Positions 27,352 to 35,491 of a stretch of DNA of 64,000 nucleotides are shown piece after piece; position 1 is the first letter of the stretch; every line of letters begins with the position of its first letter. The stretch is taken from positions 1 through 64,000 of the forward strand of contig UICE01000003.1 of NCBI GenBank assembly GCA_900471815.1, in the 5' to 3' direction. Under the pieces are notes generated by a model. The model had not been told where the DNA came from, searched no databases, and was given only the letters and a program-made list of their open reading frames with translations. The stretch is from Hyphomicrobiales bacterium (GTDB taxonomy: Bacteria; Pseudomonadota; Alphaproteobacteria; Rhizobiales; Rhizobiaceae). Both the position numbers and the translations under genes were made by a program.

Positions 27352-28383
27352 TTAGCCTGCGGTTTTGTTCGCGGGCTTTTCTTTATGCCCGCCGAACTCG
27401 CTGCGCATGGCGGAGAGAATCTTGTTGGCAAAGTCAGCATTGCCGCGCGATGAGAACCGTTCCTGCAAAGCAGCGCTGAGGACGGGCGTTGGCACAGCTT
27501 CATCAATGGCAGCGATGACGGTCCAGCGTCCTTCACCGGAATCGGAAACATGGCCTTCATAGCTCTCCAGGCCGGGATCACCATAAAGGGCATCGGCAGT
27601 CAAATCGAGCAACCATGAACTGATAACACTGCCACGACGCCACACTTCGGCGATCTCTGGCAAATCAAGCTTGTATTGATAATGTTCTGGATTTTGCAGT
27701 GGCGTGGTTTCCGCGTCAACTACATGCTCACGCATGCCGATGTCCGCATTTCGCAGAATATTCAGACCTTCGGCGTAAGCTGCCATCAACCCATACTCGA
27801 TGCCATTATGGACCATTTTGACGAAGTGTCCGGCACCGTGCGGTCCACAATGCAGAAACCCCTGATCGGCTGTACTGGCAAGGTCTTTGGGGCGGCTTTC
27901 AGTGATCGGCAAGTCACCTTTGCCAGGTGCGAGAGCGGCAAAAATGGGAGAGAGATGCTCAACGGTGGGTTTTTCGCCGCCGATCATGAGACAATAGCCG
28001 CGCTCCAGGCCGAATACGCCGCCGCTGGTTCCCACATCAACATAGTGGAGACCTTTTGACTGCAAGGCTCCGCTGCGCCTGATGTCATCATGATAATAGG
28101 AATTGCCACCGTCGATCAGGATATCGTCCTTATCCAGCAATGGTACGAGTTGATCCAGAACTTTGTCGACAACAGCAGCGGGAAGCATAAGCCAAACAAC
28201 CCGTGGTTTGGACAGTTTGGAAACGAAATCTTGCAGAGACGCACTTGCCGCAGCCCCCAGCGCTTCCAATGCAGCCATGCTTTCAGCGCGCGCGTCATAA
28301 ACAACGCATTCGTGTCCGTGCTGCATCAGCCGTTGGGTCATATTGTTACCCATACGGCCCAATCCAATCATACCGAGTTGCAT
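27352..28383 (-). CDS. gnd: 6-phosphogluconate dehydrogenase, short NAD-type
   Basis: A 343-residue enzyme that oxidises and decarboxylates 6-phosphogluconate to ribulose 5-phosphate. The Rossmann motif [11 protein letters not shown] is at the N-terminus, [19 protein letters not shown] at about 125 and the catalytic Lys in [15 protein letters not shown] at about 185. The length is that of the short form (about 330 residues), which often prefers NAD+, not the 470-residue E. coli Gnd. It stands alone here; zwf and pgl are not near. Cofactor preference is inferred from length. Confidence 0.93.
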   Translation of the reverse strand: MQLGMIGLGRMGNNMTQRLMQHGHECVVYDARAESMAALEALGAAASASLQDFVSKLSKPRVVWLMLPAAVVDKVLDQLVPLLDKDDILIDGGNSYYHDDIRRSGALQSKGLHYVDVGTSGGVFGLERGYCLMIGGEKPTVEHLSPIFAALAPGKGDLPITESRPKDLASTADQGFLHCGPHGAGHFVKMVHNGIEYGLMAAYAEGLNILRNADIGMREHVVDAETTPLQNPEHYQYKLDLPEIAEVWRRGSVISSWLLDLTADALYGDPGLESYEGHVSDSGEGRWTVIAAIDEAVPTPVLSAALQERFSSRGNADFANKILSAMRSEFGGHKEKPANKTAG

Positions 28384-28451
28384 TTCTAAATCTCCGGGGG
28401 AAGGTTGAAAAATATCCTTGAAGGGATGGCATTACGGGCCAGGTCGCTATG

Positions 28452-29069
28452 TTACCGGACGGCAGGCAATCTGCTTCCTGATTTATCAACGGCGGCGCGA
28501 AGCGTGTCAATGTCAGTCACTCGCGGATAGAGCTCCCGGCCCACGATGAAGGCGGGTGTGCCGGCTAGCCCTAGTGATTTTGCCTGCGCAGCGTTATGAT
28601 CCAACCGCTCTTGTATGGTATCGAAATTTTGTTCCAAGGCATCCCTGACCCGGTCAGTGTGGATGCCAGCTGCTCGTAAGGTTTCATCTACCCGTTTCAG
28701 CGTGAGCCTGCCCGGCACCTTCATGAGAGCGCCGAATGCTTGTTCGTGTTGACCGCTATACCCAGCGGCCAAAGCCATTCTTGAAGCGTAAACTGAAGTA
28801 TCTCCGAATATGGGCCAATCTCTCATAATCAGCCGTATCGACTTATTGTCTTTCAGCAGTTCTTCCAGTTGAGGATGAAGCTTTTTGCAATTGGGGCATT
28901 GATATTCGAAGAATTCGACGATTGTCACGCTGCCTTTCGGGTTGCCAAATACAGACCAAATAGGATGATCTTCCCGTGGCTGTTCTTTCGCCTCAGCTAT
29001 CTTAGGTAAAAATACGCTGCTTAAAGCCACAGTCAGAAGATCACGGCGATTCAAAAATGGATTGGTCAT
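28452..29069 (-). CDS. DsbA-family thiol:disulfide oxidoreductase, exported
   Basis: A 205-residue protein from the ATG at 29069 (GGGGA just upstream). The N-terminus NRRDLLTVALSSVFLP is a twin-arginine-like signal peptide. The thioredoxin fold carries the active site YQCPNCKK, that is a CPNC redox pair, unlike the CPHC of classical DsbA, and the cis-Pro loop in LAGTPAFIVG. This set-up is typical of DsbA-like or DsbG/ScsC-like proteins of alphaproteobacteria. It should form or isomerise disulfides in the periplasm. It lies between gnd and the FkbM gene with no operon signal. Confidence 0.88.
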   Translation of the reverse strand: MTNPFLNRRDLLTVALSSVFLPKIAEAKEQPREDHPIWSVFGNPKGSVTIVEFFEYQCPNCKKLHPQLEELLKDNKSIRLIMRDWPIFGDTSVYASRMALAAGYSGQHEQAFGALMKVPGRLTLKRVDETLRAAGIHTDRVRDALEQNFDTIQERLDHNAAQAKSLGLAGTPAFIVGRELYPRVTDIDTLRAAVDKSGSRLPAVR

Positions 29070-29183
29070 CAGTTCCCCGGCCAGCATTATCTGCTCGCCA
29101 TCATGGCGAAAGGAACGGCATATTTGGGGCGCCGGATTGAGAAAAACGAGTAAAAGCCGGTGGCTTGGATTCGTCCGCTTTTA

Positions 29184-30119
29184 TCAGATCGGCAGCGCAA
29201 CAATATCGATGTGATCGCTGTCCGCTGTGTGCACATCGTTCATTATCGCCGGAACATCCTGTCCCCGGTCAAGTAATGTGCCCTCTGCAGTGATAATGGA
29301 AATTTGATAGCCAAGGTCTATAAGGAATTTCAAATAGGTCTCGGGCGTGACGCTGGATATCCAGCCGATTAGATTTGGGCTGAATTCGCTGACAATAATG
29401 GGGCGAAATTTTCTCAATGTATTTATCATGCCGGTAAATGCGCGGTATTCTGCACCCTCGATGTCGATCTTGACGAAATCGACCCGATTCCAGTCATGCA
29501 AGACATCATCGAGCCGTACGCAGGGAATCAAGCGTTTGATTTCAAGTGACTGTCCCGATTGAAGCGTAGCGCTGACGCCGTTGGAACCGGATCCATTCAG
29601 GGCGAGTACATCGGTTTTATCACCGACCGCGCTCAAAAGAACATTAACGTGGCTGAAGGAATTCGCGTCGCGGCTTGCCACGAGCAAACGACCGTTTTCG
29701 ACATTCGGCTCTACCGCCAGAACGCGTCCCTGGCTTCCGACCAGTTTCGCACAGAGCATGGTGAAGTAACCAATATTCGCCCCGATATCTATGACGTGCA
29801 TTCCCGGCTTGACGTATTGTTCGAATACCCTCGTCACATTTGGTTCATAGGCACCACCAATGACATTGATCCCGACATCCGGATCATTTCGATCCGCATA
29901 AATCCATGCGTCATTGAGAAAGACCTTTTCGATCTGCCGATCAGGTGCTGGGTCAAGTAAGCGGCGGCTCTGAAACTCAAGTGAGTTGAGATACATGCGA
30001 ACAATGCTTTCAAGCGGCTGACCTACATAAGTGTAGTGAGATTTTTCAACTTCGTTCATTGTTCGACCCAAAATCAAACGGAACGCATAATCTATGTCAG
30101 CGGTAGTCGTGATCATCAT
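29184..30119 (-). CDS. FkbM family methyltransferase with DUF4214-like N-terminus
   Basis: A 311-residue protein. Residues 8-50 (YAFRLILGR ... YLNSLEFQSRRLL) resemble the DUF4214-type module found in front of glycan-modifying enzymes. The SAM-dependent methyltransferase core follows, with motif I HVIDIGANIGYFTMLCAKLVG-like sequence (Gly-rich loop DIGANIG about 110-116), VDFVKIDIEGAEY (motif with the FkbM-typical IDIEGAE) and IVSEFSPN. FkbM enzymes methylate hydroxyls, commonly on sugars. It stands alone, so its role in polysaccharide or lipid modification is inferred only. Confidence 0.88.
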   Translation of the reverse strand: MMITTTADIDYAFRLILGRTMNEVEKSHYTYVGQPLESIVRMYLNSLEFQSRRLLDPAPDRQIEKVFLNDAWIYADRNDPDVGINVIGGAYEPNVTRVFEQYVKPGMHVIDIGANIGYFTMLCAKLVGSQGRVLAVEPNVENGRLLVASRDANSFSHVNVLLSAVGDKTDVLALNGSGSNGVSATLQSGQSLEIKRLIPCVRLDDVLHDWNRVDFVKIDIEGAEYRAFTGMINTLRKFRPIIVSEFSPNLIGWISSVTPETYLKFLIDLGYQISIITAEGTLLDRGQDVPAIMNDVHTADSDHIDIVALPI

Positions 30120-30424
30120 TGTTCTGGCACCCGATTATAAAGCGCTTATATCTCTTGAGAGGAGTGCGCGGGGGCAATATTCAACGCTGTGATAATCAAA
30201 CGCAAGGGCGTTTGTATATTTCAGAACTCAAAGTAAACGCGGAAATTCTTTCATTCCTACTGATGGATAAAAGTAGTTCGAGGGACATGCGAGGGAGCGT
30301 AGCTGACCAAACGCTGACTATTCAGAGTCTTCCTTGCTGATGCTACAAGGAAAGGCGCAGTGCAGGGCAAACACGCGCATTACGGCATTCGCCTTAAGTA
30401 TCAACAATAGAGAGGAAGGTCAGA
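30120..30424. other. Intergenic region upstream of the FkbM gene
   Basis: About 305 bp between the FkbM gene and tRNA-Val, both on the minus strand. CAAACGC-AAGG-GCGTTTG (30197-30214) forms a small hairpin without a T-run. I see no gene here. Confidence 0.4.
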
Positions 30425-30499
<75 letters not shown>

Positions 30500-30599
30500 A
30501 TCTGCCGGGCGCATACACCATATTGAATTGTGTCCGTCAATAGCTGTTAAAGGAACTTATCGGGCTTTCTTGCAGGAATATCGGATTAGCTCGGCGCAA

Positions 30600-30962
30600 T
30601 CAGGCTGCGACGAGCATTTTTTCGATTTCATTGACGAGATCGCGCAAGTGAAATGGCTTGGATAGAACCTTGGCATCTTTTGGTGCCTGCGAATCGGCAT
30701 TTAAAGCCACGGCAGCAAAACCAGTGATAAACATAATCTTCAGGTCCGGATCGATTTCAGATGCCCGGCGGGCCAATTCGATCCCGTCCATTTCCGGCAT
30801 GACAATATCCGTCAGCAACAAGGAAAATGGCTCTTCACGGAGACGATCATAGGCGCTGGCTCCATTGTCGAAATGCGTGACGTGATAGCCAGCTTTCTCC
30901 AGCGCCTTCACCAGGAAGCGCCGCATATCATTGTCGTCTTCTGCAAGAAGTATTCTTTTCAT
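30600..30962 (-). CDS. cpdR: CpdR-type single-domain response regulator
   Basis: A 120-residue stand-alone receiver domain. The acidic pair is Glu8/Asp9-Asp10 in LAEDDND, the phospho-acceptor Asp52 in LLLTDIVMPEMDG, and the conserved Lys102 in LSKPFHL. The sequence and its neighbour (N-formylglutamate amidohydrolase) match CpdR of the Hyphomicrobiales, which in its unphosphorylated state delivers cell-cycle proteins to ClpXP and is phosphorylated through the CckA-ChpT relay. It ends in hydrophobic LVAA, which would fit a ClpXP-recognised tail. No CtrA box (TTAA-N7-TTAA) was seen upstream. Confidence 0.93.
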   Translation of the reverse strand: MKRILLAEDDNDMRRFLVKALEKAGYHVTHFDNGASAYDRLREEPFSLLLTDIVMPEMDGIELARRASEIDPDLKIMFITGFAAVALNADSQAPKDAKVLSKPFHLRDLVNEIEKMLVAA

Positions 30963-31222
30963 CGGTCCGTCCGAATTATCTAGCGCCGATCATCCCCAGA
31001 CCAGCGTTCTGTAAAATCTACAAAGCGCTTTTTTGGTAAAGATCACGTGAATGATTTGCTAGAATAAGGCTGAACGCGAGAAATGTCGAGGTGGTCCGGC
31101 GCGGATAGATCATCTTAAGAAAGATCAGCGAATGTTGCTTGCACGATCAATTCCATTACAGGCAAACTTGATCTAGAGTATTCAGGCATTGCCTGCAGGT
31201 TCAGCAATAACATTTGAAGTGA

Positions 31223-32116
31223 ATGATGACCGTCAACCGCGATTTCCCCGATAGCTCTCCATTTGAATTGCGGCAGCCATCCGATCAGCGCATTCCATTT
31301 GTTTTTAACTCACCCCATAGCGGCCGTTTCTATCCACCGACATTCATCCTGCAATCACAGCTTGATGCGCATACCATCCGCCGCTCGGAAGATTGCTTTG
31401 TGGATCAGCTCTTCGCATCAGCCGTAATGCTGGGGGCACCGTTAATGCTGGCGCATTTCCCGCGTGCTTATCTTGACGTCAATCGCGAACCCTATGAACT
31501 CGACCCTAAAATGTTTTTGGAGCCACTGCCTTCGTTTGCGAATGGGCATTCTGCCAGGGTGGCAGGCGGCCTCGGCACGATTCCGCGGCTTGTTGGGGAA
31601 GGGCAGGAAATCTACGCGCAAAAATTTCATATTTCGGAAGCGCTCGGACGTATCGATAGTATCTACAAGCCCTATCATTTAATGCTCGGAAATGTGCTTG
31701 CGACGACATGTGCCCGTTTTGGCTATGGCGTACTGGTCGATTGCCATTCAATGCCTGCCAGTATCCGCTTTCCAGAAAGCGGAATGCGCCCGGATTTCAT
31801 CATAGGCGACCGATTTGGCACGAGTTGCGCGCCCGAATTAGCCAGCGCCGCCATACAATTGTTGCGCGAAATGGGTTATGTGGTTGCACACAACAAGCCT
31901 TATGCCGGCGGCTACATCACTGAACATTATGGCCGTCCCCTGAAGCATATGCATGCATTGCAGATCGAGGTTAATCGCGGCCTTTATCTGAATGAGAATA
32001 CCTACGAAAAAAAACCCGGATTTGAGCAGCTTCAACGGGATATCGGACTGTTCCTTGCGGACCTGGTTTCCCTGCCGGATTTTTATTTTCTCGATACGCC
32101 CTTGGCGGCAGAATAG
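31223..32116 (+). CDS. N-formylglutamate amidohydrolase family protein
   Basis: A 297-residue protein of the N-formylglutamate amidohydrolase family (PF05013), zinc-dependent hydrolases that release formate from N-formylglutamate in histidine degradation. The family opening PFVFNSPHSGRFYPP and the metal-site regions DCHSMP and the LQIEVNRGLYL end are visible. In many relatives of this organism a member sits next to cpdR away from the hut operon, as here, so the true substrate is not certain. It is divergent from cpdR across 260 bp. Confidence 0.9.
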   Translation: MMTVNRDFPDSSPFELRQPSDQRIPFVFNSPHSGRFYPPTFILQSQLDAHTIRRSEDCFVDQLFASAVMLGAPLMLAHFPRAYLDVNREPYELDPKMFLEPLPSFANGHSARVAGGLGTIPRLVGEGQEIYAQKFHISEALGRIDSIYKPYHLMLGNVLATTCARFGYGVLVDCHSMPASIRFPESGMRPDFIIGDRFGTSCAPELASAAIQLLREMGYVVAHNKPYAGGYITEHYGRPLKHMHALQIEVNRGLYLNENTYEKKPGFEQLQRDIGLFLADLVSLPDFYFLDTPLAAE

Positions 32117-32137
32117 GGTTCCACACCATATCTCAAT

Positions 32138-32215
32138 AAAAAAGACCGCGCGTGAGCGCGGCCTAAGTCTAGGGAGGAAACGCCCAAGGAGGGCATAGAC
32201 AGGTCACCCCGTCCA
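32138..32215 (-). ncRNA. mmgR: MmgR (alpha-r8, 'suhB' motif) family small RNA
   Basis: On the minus strand a segment of about 78 nt ends in the strong terminator GGCCGCGC-TCAC-GCGCGGTC plus six T. Its body has two pyrimidine-rich, anti-Shine-Dalgarno-like motifs (CCCTCCTTGGGCG and TTTCCTCCC), the mark of the MmgR/alpha-r8 family known from Sinorhizobium and other Hyphomicrobiales. A promoter fits exactly upstream: CTTGAC at 32245-32250, 17 bp, TAAACT at 32222-32227, giving a start near 32215. The position next to the inositol-monophosphatase-type gene hisN also agrees with the family. Recognised from memory of the family, not from a search. Confidence 0.85.
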
Positions 32216-32221
32216 TTTTCT

Positions 32222-32250
32222 AGTTTATGCTGCGTCGCACAAATGTCAAG
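32222..32250 (-). promoter_or_regulatory. Promoter of the MmgR-like sRNA
   Basis: On the minus strand CTTGAC, 17 bp and TAAACT agree with the alphaproteobacterial housekeeping sigma consensus (CTTGAC-N17-CTATAT). It lies 7 bp before the inferred sRNA start. Confidence 0.75.
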
Positions 32251-32353
32251 GTATTTGAGTGATTTTTTAGCATTCTTATATCATGCCTAAAAAACGCGCA
32301 TAAATTGCGCGGTTTGATCACAAAAGAGAATAATAAAGTCATCAGGAGCTATT

Positions 32354-33127
32354 TTGGTCATCGATCTTACCTTTTTGAAGCAAATCGCCGAGGTTGCAGC
32401 CCAGCAGACATTGCCGCGTTTTCGCACAGTAGCGCTGGTCGATAATAAATATCAGACAGGGTTTGATCCGGTTACCGAAGCTGACAGGGAAGCCGAGCGA
32501 GCCATACGTAGCTTGATAAATGCAACTTTCCCCGAACATGGAATTTTAGGCGAGGAATTTGGTGGAGAGAATTTAGCGCAGCCAAACATTTGGGTCATTG
32601 ATCCTATTGATGGGACGCGGGCCTTCATCTCCGGCCTGCCGGTATGGGGAACGCTGGCTGGACTAACAATCAATGGCGATGCGGTGGCGGGGGTAATGTC
32701 TCAGCCATTCACGCGCGAGCTTTTCATGTGCGATGGCGATGCCTCTTGGTACGAAGGACCTGACGGGGTTCGGCGTTTGCAAACGCGCAAGACCACCGAA
32801 CTGGCCGAGGCAACATTGTTTACGACTACGCCAGCGCTCTTCAAGGGTGCGCAGCGGGAAGCCTATGACAGGATCGAGTCAACGGCGCGCCTCGCGCGTT
32901 ACGGTACAGATTGCTACGCTTACGCAATGTTGGCATCAGGATTTGTCGATTTAGTGATCGAAACCGGACTTCACCCATATGATATCGTGGCGTTGATTCC
33001 TATCATCGAAAAGGCCGGTGGCGTTATCACAACCTGGGATGGTGGCGCGGCGGAAAAAGCAGGCGACATTGTTGCGGCGGCTACACCGGAACTGCACGCC
33101 AAAGCGCTGGCCTTGCTCAATCAGTAA
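32354..33127 (+). CDS. hisN: Histidinol-phosphatase, inositol monophosphatase type (HisN)
   Basis: A 257-residue member of the inositol monophosphatase family. The metal-binding motifs are GILGEEFGGE (with Glu) and WVIDPIDGTRAFISGLP (with the Asp-Pro-Ile-Asp-Gly core), and a second Asp in the C-terminal HPYDIVALIPIIEKAGG. The phrase TRAFISG is characteristic of the histidinol-phosphatase subgroup, which makes histidinol in histidine synthesis. The TTG start at 32354 follows AGGAG with 5 bp spacing. The MmgR-like sRNA lies divergently upstream. Its end overlaps the end of the next, convergent gene by 11 bp. Confidence 0.88.
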   Translation: MVIDLTFLKQIAEVAAQQTLPRFRTVALVDNKYQTGFDPVTEADREAERAIRSLINATFPEHGILGEEFGGENLAQPNIWVIDPIDGTRAFISGLPVWGTLAGLTINGDAVAGVMSQPFTRELFMCDGDASWYEGPDGVRRLQTRKTTELAEATLFTTTPALFKGAQREAYDRIESTARLARYGTDCYAYAMLASGFVDLVIETGLHPYDIVALIPIIEKAGGVITTWDGGAAEKAGDIVAAATPELHAKALALLNQ

Positions 33128-34100
33128 GCTCTGTCTCGTCCGATAATTGCGTTGGTTCGTTGCCTGTTCCCGGAATGAAGGCATCGAATGCTGCAAAAAA
33201 CTGTTCGCGATAGAAGTCAGCCTCCTGCAGAATCTCATGCTTTGCACCATCAATTGTGAGAAGAGTGGTGTTGCGCAGTTGCACAGCATAACGCTCTATT
33301 GCCGGGGTTGAGACAATTGTGTCCGCGCCAGCTGCGATAATCAGTAATGGAATGCGTATTTTCTCGATAAATTCAGGGCGATTGACCCTGTTAATCGCTT
33401 TTGCGGCAGCAACAATCCAGCTTGCTGTCGGGCCACCAAGAGCGAGTTCCGGCGCTTGTTCGAGTACATCGCATTGGCGCTTGTAGCGGCTGGGATCTGA
33501 TGTGACCGGGTTGTTTTCAAAAGGCCTGGCCTTGTATGGGCCGCTGAGCATGTAGGTTCTGCCAAGCCCAATGGAGCGCAGCGAGTTTGCGACGATCCTT
33601 GCCGTCATTCTTTGTAAGCGCGTCATGGGAATATCAAGCAGGGGTGATGTCAGGACCATGCGATGGATTCGGTTGGACATGGAGGGCGCTGCAAGCAGTG
33701 CTATGAGGGCACCGGTGGAGTGAGCCAGAACATAGAACGGGCCCTTGCAATCGGGCAGAAGCACGGTTTCGAAAAACCTTTCGAAGTCGGCAACATAATG
33801 TTCAAAGCTTTTTATATGGCCTCGCGCCGCATCACGTAAAATACGGCTTGAGGCCCCTTGGCCACGCCAGTCAAATGTGGCCACTGTAAAACCCCGCGCC
33901 GCAATATCCCTGGCTGTTTCGAAATATTTTTCGATACATTCGCTACGACCGTGCAAAATAATGACAGTTCCGCGGATCTGGGATGTGCTGGCGGGGATGA
34001 TTGCATAACGCAGTTGCTTGCGATCCGGCAGATCAAAGCTATCGACACGGGTACCCGCGGGAATAGGGTTGGACGCAATTTCGACGAGTGATCGGATCAT
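33117..34100 (-). CDS. Alpha/beta hydrolase, lysophospholipase/monoacylglycerol-lipase-like
   Basis: A 327-residue serine hydrolase of the Hydrolase_4 (PldB-like) group. The oxyanion region VIILHGRSECIEKYF, FDWRGQGAS, nucleophile elbow LAHSTGALIA and the C-terminal GADTIV (acid) and AKHEIL (His) complete a triad. Related enzymes cleave lysophospholipids or monoacylglycerols. No signal peptide, so cytoplasmic or peripheral. It is convergent with hisN, the two coding ends overlapping by 11 bp. Confidence 0.88.
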   Translation of the reverse strand: MIRSLVEIASNPIPAGTRVDSFDLPDRKQLRYAIIPASTSQIRGTVIILHGRSECIEKYFETARDIAARGFTVATFDWRGQGASSRILRDAARGHIKSFEHYVADFERFFETVLLPDCKGPFYVLAHSTGALIALLAAPSMSNRIHRMVLTSPLLDIPMTRLQRMTARIVANSLRSIGLGRTYMLSGPYKARPFENNPVTSDPSRYKRQCDVLEQAPELALGGPTASWIVAAAKAINRVNRPEFIEKIRIPLLIIAAGADTIVSTPAIERYAVQLRNTTLLTIDGAKHEILQEADFYREQFFAAFDAFIPGTGNEPTQLSDETELTD

Positions 34101-34284
34101 GTGCGGTCGGGTGCCTCAAAGAGCAAGTTGCCTCCGTGATAAAGCCGCTCCGACAGAACGTCAAACAATGCCTGAAACGGCAAAGCTAAAAATAAAGATC
34201 GACCGGAAACTCTGCCTGAGAGCTTCCGGTCAGTACATTGCAGATGGAAGGGACGTTACATCTGCAATGATTTCGGCTTTTTTA

Positions 34285-34707
34285 TCAGTAGGCCGGATTG
34301 ATCTCGATGCTGAAGCCGGAGCGGCGATCACGGTCACGTCCGACGCGGCGGGTTTCAAGAATTTCGCCTCTGCGGGATACGACGACAATCACCGGATTGC
34401 CGCGGCGAGAAGCTCTTACAAAATAACGGCCACGTTCGAAATCGATATCGCGAACCCGGTAACCGCGACGCTCCAGCATGCGGGCAACATCGCGTGGCCC
34501 AAAGCGTTCACGGCGGTCATCGCGCCAGTCCGAACGGTCGCGATCGTAACGGCCACGATCCTGAATGAGATAGCCATCCGATTCGTCCTGCTCCAGATAG
34601 ATGGCAGGTGAGTTATCGCGATAATAACGTTCCTGAGCAAATGCCGAGGAGGCGAAGCCTGTGATCAAAACGGCGGCTGCAGTAAGAGCGATAAGGGGTC
34701 TTTTCAT
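34285..34707 (-). CDS. Small secreted Arg-rich protein with PepSY-like C-terminus
   Basis: A 140-residue protein with a clear Sec signal (MKRPLIALTAAAVLITGF...AFAQE, cleavage near residue 25). The middle is very rich in Arg, Asp and Tyr; the C-terminal 60 residues (VARMLERRGYRVRDIDFERG, then RYFVRASRRGNPVIVVV) resemble a PepSY-like module in which a strand pair ends in a GEILETRRV segment. Such small periplasmic proteins are common in Hyphomicrobiales; their job is unknown. It is divergent from the Hsp20 gene. Confidence 0.75.
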   Translation of the reverse strand: MKRPLIALTAAAVLITGFASSAFAQERYYRDNSPAIYLEQDESDGYLIQDRGRYDRDRSDWRDDRRERFGPRDVARMLERRGYRVRDIDFERGRYFVRASRRGNPVIVVVSRRGEILETRRVGRDRDRRSGFSIEINPAY

Positions 34708-34834
34708 TGTCCTATCCTTTATATGCCGGACCGTATCCGACCTTGGGTGTAGTTATAAAATCATCGAGCTGAACGTATTCCGAAGATGATGTTCATTTTG
34801 CGTTCATTGAACGTCGCAGTTTCATACAAATAGA

Positions 34835-34863
34835 CTTGAAACCAGGAATTGCGCTTACCAAAT
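34835..34863 (+). promoter_or_regulatory. Candidate RpoH (heat-shock sigma) promoter of the Hsp20 gene
   Basis: CTTGAA at 34835-34840, 17 bp and CCAAAT at 34858-34863 match the rhizobial RpoH consensus (CTTGAA, then CCAnAT). It lies about 110 bp before the Hsp20 start, which leaves a long leader. The leader shows no clear ROSE-type stem over the GGAGGG ribosome site. Confidence 0.55.
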
Positions 34864-34975
34864 ATGGTTTGCAGCCGCCATATCGGGGTTGCTGGTTCAA
34901 CAGAATTTGCCACATCGGGGATTCTGACGTGAATCAAAAAACGCAAACATTGTCGCTCTAAAGGAGGGCTTACCC

Positions 34976-35443
34976 ATGCGTCACGTTGATTTTTCACCAC
35001 TCTACCGTTCAACCGTCGGTTTCGACCGGCTTTTCACGATTCTCGACAGTTTGGCTCAGCCGGAAGGTGCCCAAACTTATCCGCCCTATAATATTGAGCG
35101 GACAGGCGAGAACACCTATCGCATCACAATGGCCGTTGCCGGGTTCTCTGAGGATGAAATCCAGATTGAAGCCCACCGCAACCAGCTCAAGGTGACGGGC
35201 GAAAAGACTGCTGAAAAGTCGGAAGATTCCGAAACTTTGTATCGCGGTATTGCGTCTCGCGCATTTGAGCGCCGTTTCCATCTTGCCGATTTCGTCGAGG
35301 TAAATGGGGCCAGCCTGAAAAACGGCTTGCTGCACATTGATCTCAAGCGCGAAATTCCGGAAGAGATGAAGCCGCGCAAGATTGCGGTTACGGCTTTGTC
35401 CGATAACGAAGCCAAGCAGATAGAAGCAAAAGCCACTAACTAA
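34976..35443 (+). CDS. Small heat-shock protein, Hsp20/IbpA family
   Basis: A 155-residue protein of the IbpA/HspH class. The alpha-crystallin domain runs from about residue 38 to 130, ending in the LKNGLLHIDLKREIPEE segment, and a C-terminal KPRKIAV with the conserved I/V-x-I-like tail. It keeps unfolded proteins soluble during heat stress for DnaK refolding. The ribosome site is AAAGGAGGG. A candidate RpoH promoter and a terminator flank the gene, so it is a single-gene unit. Confidence 0.93.
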   Translation: MRHVDFSPLYRSTVGFDRLFTILDSLAQPEGAQTYPPYNIERTGENTYRITMAVAGFSEDEIQIEAHRNQLKVTGEKTAEKSEDSETLYRGIASRAFERRFHLADFVEVNGASLKNGLLHIDLKREIPEEMKPRKIAVTALSDNEAKQIEAKATN

Positions 35444-35466
35444 GCGGCTACTGCGATGAGTGGAGA

Positions 35467-35491
35467 GCGGCGCAGCGATGCGCCGCTTTTT
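35467..35491 (+). terminator. Rho-independent terminator of the Hsp20 gene
   Basis: GCGGCGCA and TGCGCCGC form a perfect 8-bp stem with loop GCGA, followed by five T. It ends at the 3' end of the convergent threonine aldolase gene. Confidence 0.9.

Noticed and set aside
30963..31222. CtrA box (TTAA-N7-TTAA) upstream of cpdR
   Set aside because: Only single TTAA words are present, without the second half at the right distance.
34870..34975. ROSE-type RNA thermometer in the Hsp20 leader
   Set aside because: No segment pairs well with the GGAGGG ribosome site as ROSE requires; only weak GCCGCC complementarity is present.
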